From positions 1 to 64,000 of the forward strand of contig CAZPWT010000034.1 in the NCBI GenBank assembly GCA_964590435.1: 64,000 nucleotides of DNA, written 5' to 3'. Of the stretch, positions 9,058 to 16,000 are shown piece after piece (positions within the stretch are counted from its first letter, which is position 1; the number at the start of each line of letters is the position of its first letter). Source of the DNA: WSZJ01 sp964590435. GTDB lineage: Bacteria > Planctomycetota > MHYJ01 > WSZJ01. The position numbers and the translations under genes were made by a program. The notes under the pieces were generated by a model. The model saw nothing but the letters and a program-made list of their open reading frames with translations, was not told where the DNA came from and searched no databases.

Positions 9058-9417
9058 TTACTTCGCGCCGAACTCCTCGCTGAAAGTGCGGCGGTGGACG
9101 CGCTCGATCATCTCGCTCGACTGCTTCAGGTACTTCACGATGTCCGTCCGTCCCCACGAGGGATGCGCCTCGATCTGCTGGAGGATCTCCTCGAACATCG
9201 CCTTGCGGTGGTCCATCTGCTTGCCGATTTTCAGCTTCTTGAAGTCGTAGCCCAGCTTGCGCGCCGTGCTGAACACCTTGTCCAGCACCTCCTTCGGCAG
9301 CCGCGAGCCGCCCGGCGCTTCGCTCAGGATGCGGCGCACCTGCTCGACCTCGAGCTTGACGGCCTGCGCGATGTCGCGAAGGGTGACGGGCAAGGCGGGC
9401 CTCCCGGGGTTAACCAT
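9058..9417 (-). CDS. Small LacI-type HTH protein lacking a ligand domain
   Basis: A 119-residue protein. Residues about 10-60 match a LacI-family DNA-binding headpiece: VTLRDIAQAV (first helix), VEQVRRIL (recognition helix region), then KVFSTARKLGYDF, the usual hinge-helix approach. The periplasmic-binding-protein-like sugar domain of real LacI regulators is absent, and the C-terminal half is a charged helical region instead. It overlaps the end of the upstream TPR gene by 8 nt, which indicates translational coupling. Target and ligand are unknown. Confidence 0.72.
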   Translation of the reverse strand: MVNPGRPALPVTLRDIAQAVKLEVEQVRRILSEAPGGSRLPKEVLDKVFSTARKLGYDFKKLKIGKQMDHRKAMFEEILQQIEAHPSWGRTDIVKYLKQSSEMIERVHRRTFSEEFGAK

Positions 9418-9985
9418 TTCCCTGCGTCGGCGTCCTGGTGGCGGGGCCGGCGGGGGTCTGCGGACTCGTGGCGGCGGGCGGGACGGGCGAAAGGCGCGCG
9501 CGGCGGGATTCCTCGTCGCGCAGGCGGGCCAGCTCCTTCATCGCGGCCGGGTAGTTCGGGCAAAGGCGGATCGCCTCTTCCAGCGACCGGATCGCGTCGG
9601 CGAGCTGGTTCTTCTGGAGCCAGACACGGCTGAGATTGAAGTGCGGGTAGTGGCGGGCTTCGTAGCGGCCGGCGCGGACGGCGCGCTGGAGGTAGGGGAT
9701 GGCCTCGTCGAGCTTGCCCTGCTCGATCAGGTAGGCGCCGATGTCGTTGTACGGGTTGCCGTACTCGGGGTCGAGCGCGATTGCCTTGTGGCACTCGTCG
9801 ATCGCGTCCTGCATCCGCCGCATGAACGAGTACGTCCACCCGAGGAACGTGTGAGCCTCGGGAAGCGGGTGGGCGGCGATGGACTTGCGGTACGCCTCGG
9901 CGGCCTTCTCGAGGTCGCCCTGCATCTGGAGGCGGTACCCCTGGTCGAGGTAGAACTCGGCGTGTTCGAAACGATTGGCGCCCAC
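9410..9985 (-). CDS. TPR-repeat protein
   Basis: A 191-residue protein with about four tetratricopeptide repeats (residues about 5-150, for example GDLEKAAEAYRKSI, MQDAIDECHKAIALDP, GKLDEAIPYLQRAV, NQLADAIRSLEEAI) and a Pro/Thr-rich tail. I chose the GTG at 9985 because it overlaps the TAG of the Xaa-Pro peptidase gene (TAGTG), a typical coupled junction; the frame stays open upstream, but that part overlaps the peptidase gene and has shadow composition. Function beyond protein binding is unknown. Confidence 0.75.
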   Translation of the reverse strand: MGANRFEHAEFYLDQGYRLQMQGDLEKAAEAYRKSIAAHPLPEAHTFLGWTYSFMRRMQDAIDECHKAIALDPEYGNPYNDIGAYLIEQGKLDEAIPYLQRAVRAGRYEARHYPHFNLSRVWLQKNQLADAIRSLEEAIRLCPNYPAAMKELARLRDEESRRARLSPVPPAATSPQTPAGPATRTPTQGNG

Positions 9986-11109
9986 TAGGGGATCTCCAGG
10001 TTCTTGTGATAGGTGCACAGGTTCACGCACCCGTCCTTGGTGACCAGCACGTCGTCCTCGATGCGCAGCCCCCCGACGCCCGGATAATACAACCCCGGCT
10101 CGACCGTCACGACCATCCCTTCCTTCAGCGGCGCGCCGCGCTTGCCCATCCCCGGCGCCTCGTGCACGTCGAGGCCGATGCCATGGCCGGTGCCGTGGAA
10201 AAAACCCTGCGGCTTGCCGTTGATCGTCTCGGTCTTGAAGCCCGCGTCCTCGATCGTCTTCACGACGGCCTTGTGCACGTCCGTCGACTCGACGCCGGCC
10301 TTGATCGTCCGGAACGCCGTCTCGCACGCGGCCTTGATCGCCGCGTCCATCTTCTTCACCTGGTCCGACGCTTTTCCCTTCACCCACGTCCGCGTCATGT
10401 CCGCCACGTACCCGGTCTTCAGGTTGCGCGGGAATACGTCGAGGATGATCGGCTGGTGCGGGCGAAGCGGCCCGAAGCCGCGGCAGTGGGGGTCGACGCC
10501 CTGCTCGCCGCCGGCGACGATCGTGTGGTCGGCGAGGAGGTCGTTCTCGAACAGGTAGATGTCGATCACCTTGCGCAGCCGCTCCGACGTCAGCGGCGCG
10601 CCCTGCCACCAGAGTTCGTTGCCGCGGATCTCGGTCTCGCGCAGCGCCTTCTCCGCGCGGCCGTAGGCTTCTTCCGTGTACCGGATCGACTCCCGGATGA
10701 ACCCGAGTTCCTCCTCGGTCTTCATCGTCCGTTCCGGGTAGAACGGGTCCTTCCGGCAGGTCAGCGTCAGCCCCCGCCCGCGCAACTGGTCCACCAGCTC
10801 GAACGGGAACGTCGCCGGCACGAATACCCTGTCCTCGCCGCGCTTCTTGAAGACGCTCACGATGATGTCCGCGACCGACGGCGCCGACATCCCCGCGTCC
10901 TTCAGCTCCTTCTCGATCGCCGACATCGAGAGCACTTCGTCCACGCGCGCTTCGGTCTTCCCGCGCCCGAGCTCGAGGTCGTTCAGGACGAGCAGCTTCT
11001 TGCCGCCGGCCTCGATGTAGATGACGGGGTCACCGGCCTGGAAGCGCGACGTGTAGAGGAGGTTCTTGTCGTGGGACGAGGCGGCGTAGATGAGGACGGC
11101 ATCGGGCAT
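9985..11109 (-). CDS. M24-family Xaa-Pro aminopeptidase
   Basis: A 374-residue creatinase/prolidase-type metallopeptidase that removes an N-terminal residue preceding proline. The pita-bread catalytic domain occupies the C-terminal two-thirds, with dinuclear metal ligands in ILDVFPRN (Asp), ADMTRTW (Asp), GTGHGIGLDVHE (His), TVEPGLYY (Glu) and LRIEDDVL (Glu). The N-terminal 120 or so residues form the usual creatinase-N domain. The ATG at 11109 follows GGAGG by about 7 nt, which decides it over a longer frame beginning at 11232. There is no signal peptide, so it is cytoplasmic. It heads a four-gene minus-strand run (peptidase, TPR, HTH, PH domain). Confidence 0.87.
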   Translation of the reverse strand: MPDAVLIYAASSHDKNLLYTSRFQAGDPVIYIEAGGKKLLVLNDLELGRGKTEARVDEVLSMSAIEKELKDAGMSAPSVADIIVSVFKKRGEDRVFVPATFPFELVDQLRGRGLTLTCRKDPFYPERTMKTEEELGFIRESIRYTEEAYGRAEKALRETEIRGNELWWQGAPLTSERLRKVIDIYLFENDLLADHTIVAGGEQGVDPHCRGFGPLRPHQPIILDVFPRNLKTGYVADMTRTWVKGKASDQVKKMDAAIKAACETAFRTIKAGVESTDVHKAVVKTIEDAGFKTETINGKPQGFFHGTGHGIGLDVHEAPGMGKRGAPLKEGMVVTVEPGLYYPGVGGLRIEDDVLVTKDGCVNLCTYHKNLEIP

Positions 11110-11469
11110 CGAAAGGCCTCCGGCGCGCGGGTGGGAGTGTTGACGATAGCAACCGGGGGGCGGGGCATCAACGGGGAACCGGGCGGCCGAGGGCGGCCCG
11201 GAAACGGCAACGACAAGACGACGAATCTTCAAGTAAACGGCTAACTACAAGAGGGCAACTTCAAGGATCACGGAGCGGCGCGGGCTTCGAACGGTCTTCA
11301 TCGAGCCCCCGGTTATCCGGCTTGTCGTTGTCCTCTTGAAGTTGTCGTTTCCTTGGAACTTGAAACGTTGTCGTTGCCGTTTCTCCGCCCTTCCTCTCCC
11401 CGCACGGGAATTCCCCCGCCCCCCCTTGCGTTGCAGGGAATGCCGCGCGTCCCTTAGCATGCGGCCCCC
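11110..11469. other. Divergent intergenic region
   Basis: These 360 bases separate the leftward peptidase gene from the rightward DsbD-like gene and should hold promoters for both. The stretch is richer in A+T than its flanks and is dominated by an imperfect inverted repeat (listed separately). No gene was found in it. Confidence 0.5.
11200..11383. repeat. Imperfect long inverted repeat built from CAACTTCAAG / AACGACAA words
   Basis: The outer arms at 11201-11216 and 11368-11383 are a perfect 16-bp inverted repeat (GAAACGGCAACGACAA). An inner 10-bp match pairs 11256-11265 with 11335-11344 (CAACTTCAAG). The same short words recur several times within both arms, so the element looks like degenerate tandem repeats that fold back on each other. 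It lies between divergent genes. Confidence 0.6.
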
Positions 11470-13314
11470 ATGCGCCCCCTCCACATCGCCGCCTTCCTTC
11501 TGCTCGCGATCCCCGCGTTCGCACAGCTCGGGGACTCGGAAGCCGATCCCAAGCTGACCGGTCGGATCGTCTCCGTCACGCCGGCGGAGGCGAAGAAGGG
11601 CGACAAAGTCGTGGCGAAGGTGGAAGTCACCGCCCCGGAGACGTGGCACATCTACGGCCTCAAGAAAGGCACGAGCGGCGTTCCCACCAAGTTCACCGTG
11701 ACGAAGGGGCCTTTCCGGGTGGTCGACGCCGAGGTGAAGGAGCCGAAGCCTCTTCGCCACGAGGAAACCTACGAGAACGGAACGAAGGAAGAATTCGACT
11801 ATCACGAGGGCACGGTCGTGTTCGAGGTGCCTCTCGAGGTGACGGGCGATGCGGTGCCGGGGCCTGTGAAGTTCACGATCTCCGTCCGTCACATGCTGTG
11901 CACGCTGACGATGTGCCTGGAGGAGGGGGAGATCGAAGTTGGCGGGGAAGCGAGAATCCTCGAGGGAGGGACGGCGCCCCCGCCGGACGAGCCGAAAAAG
12001 CCCGATCCCGTGGCCGGACCCGGGAAAGCCCCTGCGCCGGCCGCGGACGCCTCGTTCATGACGATGCTCGGACTCGCGTTTCTCGGCGGGTTGCTCCTCA
12101 ACGTCATGCCTTGCGTCCTTCCCGTCCTGACACTCAAGCTCTTCAGCCTCGTGGGCCAGAAGAACGTCTCCGCCGGCGCGCGCCGGGCCGCCGCGCTGGC
12201 CTACACGGGCGGCGTCCTGCTCTGCCTGAACAGCCTGGCGCTCGCGGTGGTCGTGCTGCGGTCGCTGGGCAGCCAGGTCGGATGGGGGTTCCAGTTCCAG
12301 TCCCCCGGGTTCGTCATCGCGCTGACGACGCTCATTTTCGTATTCGCCCTCAGCCTGCTGGGAGTGTTCGAAGTCCCCTCGATGGGCGGCGGGGTCGCCT
12401 CCGAGGCTTCCCGCAAACACGGGTGGGTCGGCCACTTGATGACCGGCCTGTTCGTCACGATCGTCGCGACGCCCTGCAGCGCGCCGTTCCTCGGCACGGG
12501 GCTGGGATTCGCGCTGACTCTCCCGGGCTGGGGGGTGTTCCTGTTCATGTCGGCGGCCGGGGTCGGGCTCGCCCTGCCGTTCCTCGTCATCGGCTTCGTC
12601 CCCGCCCTGTTCAAGTTCATGCCCAAGCCCGGCGCCTGGCTCGAGCCCTTCGAGCGCATCATGGGCTTCATCCTCCTCGCCACCGCGGTCTGGCTCATGG
12701 ACACCATCGCCACCCTGACCGGGTCCGCCGGCCTGATCGGCTACCTCTCGTTCCTCACCGCCGTCGCGTTCGGCGCGTGGATCTTCGGGAAGTGGGGCTC
12801 GGATGTCGCCCCTCCCCGCTCGCGGCTCCTGTCGATCGGTTTCGCCGTCGTCCTTGCCGTCGTGGCCGGGAAGCTCTTCCTTGTGACGAAGGTCTCGGAA
12901 GCCAGCGCGGGCGAGGCCGCATTCAAGACGTCGGGGCTGGAGTACTCCAAGCACCTCCCCTGGCAGCCGTTCAGCGACGAGAACGTCGCGGCCATCCGCA
13001 AGGCCGGGAAGGTCGGGTTCATCGACTTCACGGCGGACTGGTGACTCACCTGCAAGACGAACGAGCGCGTGGCGCTCGAAACCGACGCGGTGCGGCAGGA
13101 GATGGCGAAGCTCGGCGTGGTGCCGCTCAAGGCGGATTTCACGCGGTCCAACCCGCTCATCAGCGCGTGGCTGCGCCGTCACGGCAAGGCCGGCGTCCCG
13201 ATGTACGTGGTGATCCCCGCGGACCCGAAGCGGGAGGTCTGGCTTCTGCCGGAAGTGCTGACGCCCGGGCTGGTCGTGGAAGCGCTTCGCGACGCGGCGG
13301 CCGTGGGGAAGTAA
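11470..13314 (+). CDS. DsbD-like thiol:disulfide interchange selenoprotein (UGA at 13042)
   Basis: Read through one in-frame UGA, this is a 614-residue membrane thiol reductase of the DsbD/ScsB type. After a signal peptide (ending near AFA-Q) comes a periplasmic DsbD-alpha-like domain (about 25-160) with HMLCTLTMCLEE. Then come about eight membrane helices carrying the transporter cysteines in NVMPCVLPVLTLK and IVATPCSAPFLG, and a C-terminal thioredoxin domain. That domain's redox motif is D-F-T-A-D-W-U-L-T-C-K; UGA replaces the first Cys, as residue 525. The frame continues with a normal thioredoxin tail, including the cis-Pro region AGVPMYVV, to TAA at 13314. DsbD proteins move electrons from cytoplasmic thioredoxin to the periplasm. 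It heads a cluster with trx, a second Sec-thioredoxin and a DsbD-alpha/esterase fusion. A perfect 6-bp hairpin follows the UGA. Confidence 0.88.
13062..13078 (+). promoter_or_regulatory. SECIS-like hairpin of the DsbD-like gene
   Basis: CGAGCG pairs perfectly with CGCTCG around the loop CGTGG. The loop begins 24 nt after the UGA at 13042-13044 and has G at its second position, which fits the bacterial SECIS pattern bound by SelB. It lies inside the coding sequence, as bacterial SECIS elements must. Structure inferred by eye. Confidence 0.68.
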
Positions 13315-13389
13315 TCGCCGGGCGACAATTGCTCGAAGCGCTTCGCAAAATCCGTTAAATGACGGCTGGAGCAACTAGGAGAGACGACG

Positions 13390-13713
13390 ATGGGGAACGC
13401 GAAGGAACTGTCGGACGACGCATTCGAAACCGAAATCGGCGCCAAAGGCGTCGCGCTGGTGGATTTCTGGGCGACGTGGTGCGGGCCGTGCAAGCGGGTG
13501 GCGCCGATCGTGGAGGAGCTGGCGGGGGCGTATGCCGGCAAGGCGCGGATCTACAAGATGGACGTGGACCAGAACCAGGGGACGCCGGCGCGGTTCGGGG
13601 TGATGTCGATCCCGACGGTGGTGCTGTTCAAGGACGGGAAGGAAGTCGACCGCGTGGTGGGCGCGCAGTCGAAGGCGTTCTTCGAGGACAAACTCAAAAA
13701 GCTGATCGGATAA
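13390..13713 (+). CDS. trxA: Thioredoxin (canonical CGPC)
   Basis: A 107-residue classical thioredoxin with VDFWATWCGPCKRV (active site at about residues 26-38), the buried Asp region KMDVDQN, and MSIPTVVLFKDGK with the cis-proline. It has no signal peptide, so it is cytoplasmic. It is the ordinary cysteine counterpart to the Sec-thioredoxin that starts two bases after its stop, and it lies 75 nt downstream of the DsbD-like gene, whose membrane domain would take electrons from such a thioredoxin. Confidence 0.93.
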   Translation: MGNAKELSDDAFETEIGAKGVALVDFWATWCGPCKRVAPIVEELAGAYAGKARIYKMDVDQNQGTPARFGVMSIPTVVLFKDGKEVDRVVGAQSKAFFEDKLKKLIG

Positions 13714-13715
13714 CC

Positions 13716-14033
13716 ATGGGCCTCGCTTCAATCACCGACAGCGAATTCCAGCAGACCGTCGCCTCCGGCGTGACGATCGTCGACTTCTGGGGCGACGGGT
13801 GACATGCCTGCACCAAGATGGCTCCCGTGATGGAGCAACTGGCTGCGCAGGTGGCGGGGAAGGCGAAGATCGTGAAGGCGAAGATCGACGAAGCGATGGA
13901 TGCGGCCTCGGGGCTCGGGGTCATGGCGTTGCCGACGTTCGTGTTCTTCAAGGACGGGCAGGCGCTGGACCGGGTCGTCGGGGGCGCTTCCCTCGACGCG
14001 ATGAAGAAGAGGCTCGAGAAGATCACGGGTTAG
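13716..14033 (+). CDS. Selenocysteine-containing thioredoxin (UGA at 13800)
   Basis: With the UGA read as selenocysteine this is a 105-residue thioredoxin: MGLASITDSEFQQTV at the N-terminus, then I-V-D-F-W-G-D-G-U-H-A-C-T-K, then a full thioredoxin C-terminal half with ALPTFVFFKDGQ (cis-Pro) and a final helix ending at TAG. Sec is residue 29, exactly where the first Cys of CxxC lies in the upstream trxA. The ATG begins two bases after the trxA stop, so the pair is co-transcribed and probably coupled. The motif U-H-A-C differs from CGPC, which suggests a specialised partner or redox potential. A 5-bp hairpin follows the UGA. A nonsense mutation is the alternative, but the frame downstream is intact and conserved. 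Confidence 0.88.
13821..13836 (+). promoter_or_regulatory. SECIS-like hairpin of the Sec-thioredoxin gene
   Basis: GCTCC pairs with GGAGC around the loop CGTGAT. The loop starts 24 nt after the UGA at 13800-13802, the same spacing as in the DsbD-like gene, and both loops begin with CGTG. G is at the second loop position, as in bacterial SECIS elements. Confidence 0.62.
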
Positions 14034-14069
14034 GGCGCGCCGGGGCCCGGACGCCGGCTGGAGGCTCCG

Positions 14070-15365
14070 ATGCGCGCGACATTCTGCGCCGGTCTTTTCC
14101 TGGCGATGGCGCTGGTGGCGGCGGCGCAGGACGAGGGTGACCGGCCGCTGGTCGAGGGGCGCGTCGTGTCGGTGGAGCCCGCCGAAGCGAAGCCGGGCGC
14201 GACGGTGGTGGCGAAGGTGCAGCTTGAGATCCCCGAGACGTGGCACATCTACCCGCTCGCCGCGACGCGGGCGGGGTTGCCGACGACGGTCGAGGTGACC
14301 GCGGGGCCGTTCGCGGTGGGGAAGGGCGCCAAGGAACCTGCGCCGAAGAAGTTCGGGACGGACCCGGACTCGTACGAGGCGCACGTCGGGACGGTGGTCC
14401 TGGAGATCCCGCTTGTGGTCGCCGGGGATGGGAAACCCGGCGACGCGGAGTTCGCGCTCACCGTGAGCTACATGATGTGCACGGAAGAGATGTGCCTCGC
14501 GCCGACGGACCTGGTCGTGAAAGGCCGCGTGAGGATCGCCGCCGGCGCGGCCTCCCCGAAGGCTCCCGACGACGTCCTGTTCGAAGCGGACATTACGTAC
14601 GGAAAGGGCGGCGACGAGGACCTCAAGCTCGACATGGCCCGGCCGAAGGACGCGAAGGAGCCGCTGCCGGTCGTCGTGGTGATCCACGGCGGCGGGTGGA
14701 AGGCGGGGGACCGGAAGGCGCACGACAACCTGACGTGGCTGCTGGCGCAGCGGGGGTATGCCGCGGTGACGGTGGAGTACCGGCTGTGCCCGAAGCACGT
14801 CTGGCCCGCGCAGGTCGAGGACGTGAAATGCGCGGTGCGGTTCCTGCGGGCGAATGCGGAGAAGTACGGCCTCGACGGGAAGCACATCGGCGCGGTGGGG
14901 TTCAGCGCCGGCGCGCACCTCGCGCTGATGCTGGGGACGGTCGACGACCCGGCGCTGGAGGGGAAGGGCGGCTGGGAGAAGGAGTCGAGCAAGGTGCAGG
15001 CGGCGGTGTCGTTCTTCGGGCCGACGGACCTGCTGGCGAAGGACCTGCCGGAGCAGAGCCTCGGCATCCTGAAGGAGTTCCTCGGGGGATCGCAGGCGGA
15101 GAAGGCCGAGGCGTATCGTGCGGCGTCGCCGTTGGCGCACGTGTCGGCCGGCGACGCGCCGGCGCTGCTGATCCAGGGGACGAAGGATCCGCTGATCCCG
15201 ACGGCGCAGGCGACCGTGATGGCCGAAGCGCTCAAGAAGGCGGGCGTGAAGACGCGCACCGACATCCTTGAGGGCGCAGGGCACGGCTGGGGCGGCGCGG
15301 AACTGCAGCGGACGCTCGACGAGACGTACGAGTTCTTCGACGCGGAGCTCAAACCGGCGAAGTAG
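14070..15365 (+). CDS. DsbD-alpha domain fused to alpha/beta-hydrolase esterase
   Basis: A 431-residue secreted protein. After a signal peptide (cleavage near VAA-AQ), residues about 25-165 form a DsbD-alpha-like domain that is clearly a paralogue of the one in the DsbD-like protein upstream: both share VVAKV and ETWHIY and a Cys pair, here YMMCTEEMCLAP. The rest is an esterase/lipase-type alpha/beta-hydrolase with the oxyanion motif VVVIHGGGWKAGD, nucleophile GFSAGAH, acid in IQGTKDPLIP and histidine in EGAGHGWGG. The fusion puts a redox-receiving domain on a periplasmic hydrolase in the same cluster as two selenoproteins. That the thiol pair controls or reduces the hydrolase is inference. 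Confidence 0.85.
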   Translation: MRATFCAGLFLAMALVAAAQDEGDRPLVEGRVVSVEPAEAKPGATVVAKVQLEIPETWHIYPLAATRAGLPTTVEVTAGPFAVGKGAKEPAPKKFGTDPDSYEAHVGTVVLEIPLVVAGDGKPGDAEFALTVSYMMCTEEMCLAPTDLVVKGRVRIAAGAASPKAPDDVLFEADITYGKGGDEDLKLDMARPKDAKEPLPVVVVIHGGGWKAGDRKAHDNLTWLLAQRGYAAVTVEYRLCPKHVWPAQVEDVKCAVRFLRANAEKYGLDGKHIGAVGFSAGAHLALMLGTVDDPALEGKGGWEKESSKVQAAVSFFGPTDLLAKDLPEQSLGILKEFLGGSQAEKAEAYRAASPLAHVSAGDAPALLIQGTKDPLIPTAQATVMAEALKKAGVKTRTDILEGAGHGWGGAELQRTLDETYEFFDAELKPAK

Positions 15366-15371
15366 GAGGCC

Positions 15372-15950
15372 TTACTTCCAGTCCACCGGCACCTTCTTCG
15401 GCCCGCCCCACGTCTCGATCATCACGAACTTCTTCTCGACGCCGTGCAGCCACACGTCCGCCGTGATCTTCACGTCGTCCTTGCAGTAGCGGATCAGCGT
15501 GTCCCACTCGCCCTTCCGGAACCACTCGATCGCCTGCAGCCCGTGGCCGCTCTTCTTCGTCCCCAGCGTCGCCGCCGCGACCGAGTCGAGCTTCACGCGG
15601 TGCCCGAGGATCCTCGCCAGGTCCTCGAGGATGTCGAACGACTTCACCGTGGACCAGTCGAGTTTCGTGTAGCGCCCGAGCACGGCGTAGTCGAAGTTCT
15701 TGTGGTTGAAGCCGATGACGCGGTTGGCGGCGCGGAGGTCCTCGATAAGCGCGTTGACGTCGTTCTCGCGGTAGACGGCGAATTCCTTCGTCTCCAGCGC
15801 GTAGGTCACGCCCACCGACATGCGCAGCTCGACCATCTTGTTGCGCCCGCCGACGTCGTCGAACGAGTTCTGCGTCTCGAGGTCGAAGACGAGCGTGCGG
15901 GCCTTGGATTTCGGGGCGCCGAAGAGCAGGCCCTGTGCGTTGTCGGTCAT
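15372..15950 (-). CDS. DEDD-type 3'-5' exonuclease-like protein
   Basis: A 192-residue RNase H-like nuclease of the YprB/predicted exonuclease type. DEDD residues are visible in LVFDLETQNSF (Asp and Glu, about residue 22), IGFNHKNFDYAVL (Asp, about 90) and RYCKDDVKITADVW (Asp, about 160). The ATG at 15950 was chosen because the upstream extension is Arg/Gly-rich shadow sequence. No accessory domain. Substrate unknown; relatives act in DNA or RNA processing and in CRISPR or helicase contexts. Confidence 0.72.
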   Translation of the reverse strand: MTDNAQGLLFGAPKSKARTLVFDLETQNSFDDVGGRNKMVELRMSVGVTYALETKEFAVYRENDVNALIEDLRAANRVIGFNHKNFDYAVLGRYTKLDWSTVKSFDILEDLARILGHRVKLDSVAAATLGTKKSGHGLQAIEWFRKGEWDTLIRYCKDDVKITADVWLHGVEKKFVMIETWGGPKKVPVDWK

Positions 15951-16000
15951 GGAGCGCCGATATAACCGCCCCGGGGCGCGAAGGCACGCAAAAGGCGGCG

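Noticed and set aside
9410..10609. N-terminal extension of the TPR gene into the Xaa-Pro peptidase
   Set aside because: The extension overlaps a well-supported M24 peptidase in another frame and has shadow composition; the GTG at 9985 gives a TPR protein with a coupled start.
13359..14033. Reading the in-frame UGA of the thioredoxin as a frameshift or pseudogene
   Set aside because: Four independent genes have UGA at the same structural position, each with an undamaged downstream half in the same frame and a hairpin at near-constant distance. Decay would scatter stops and add frameshifts.
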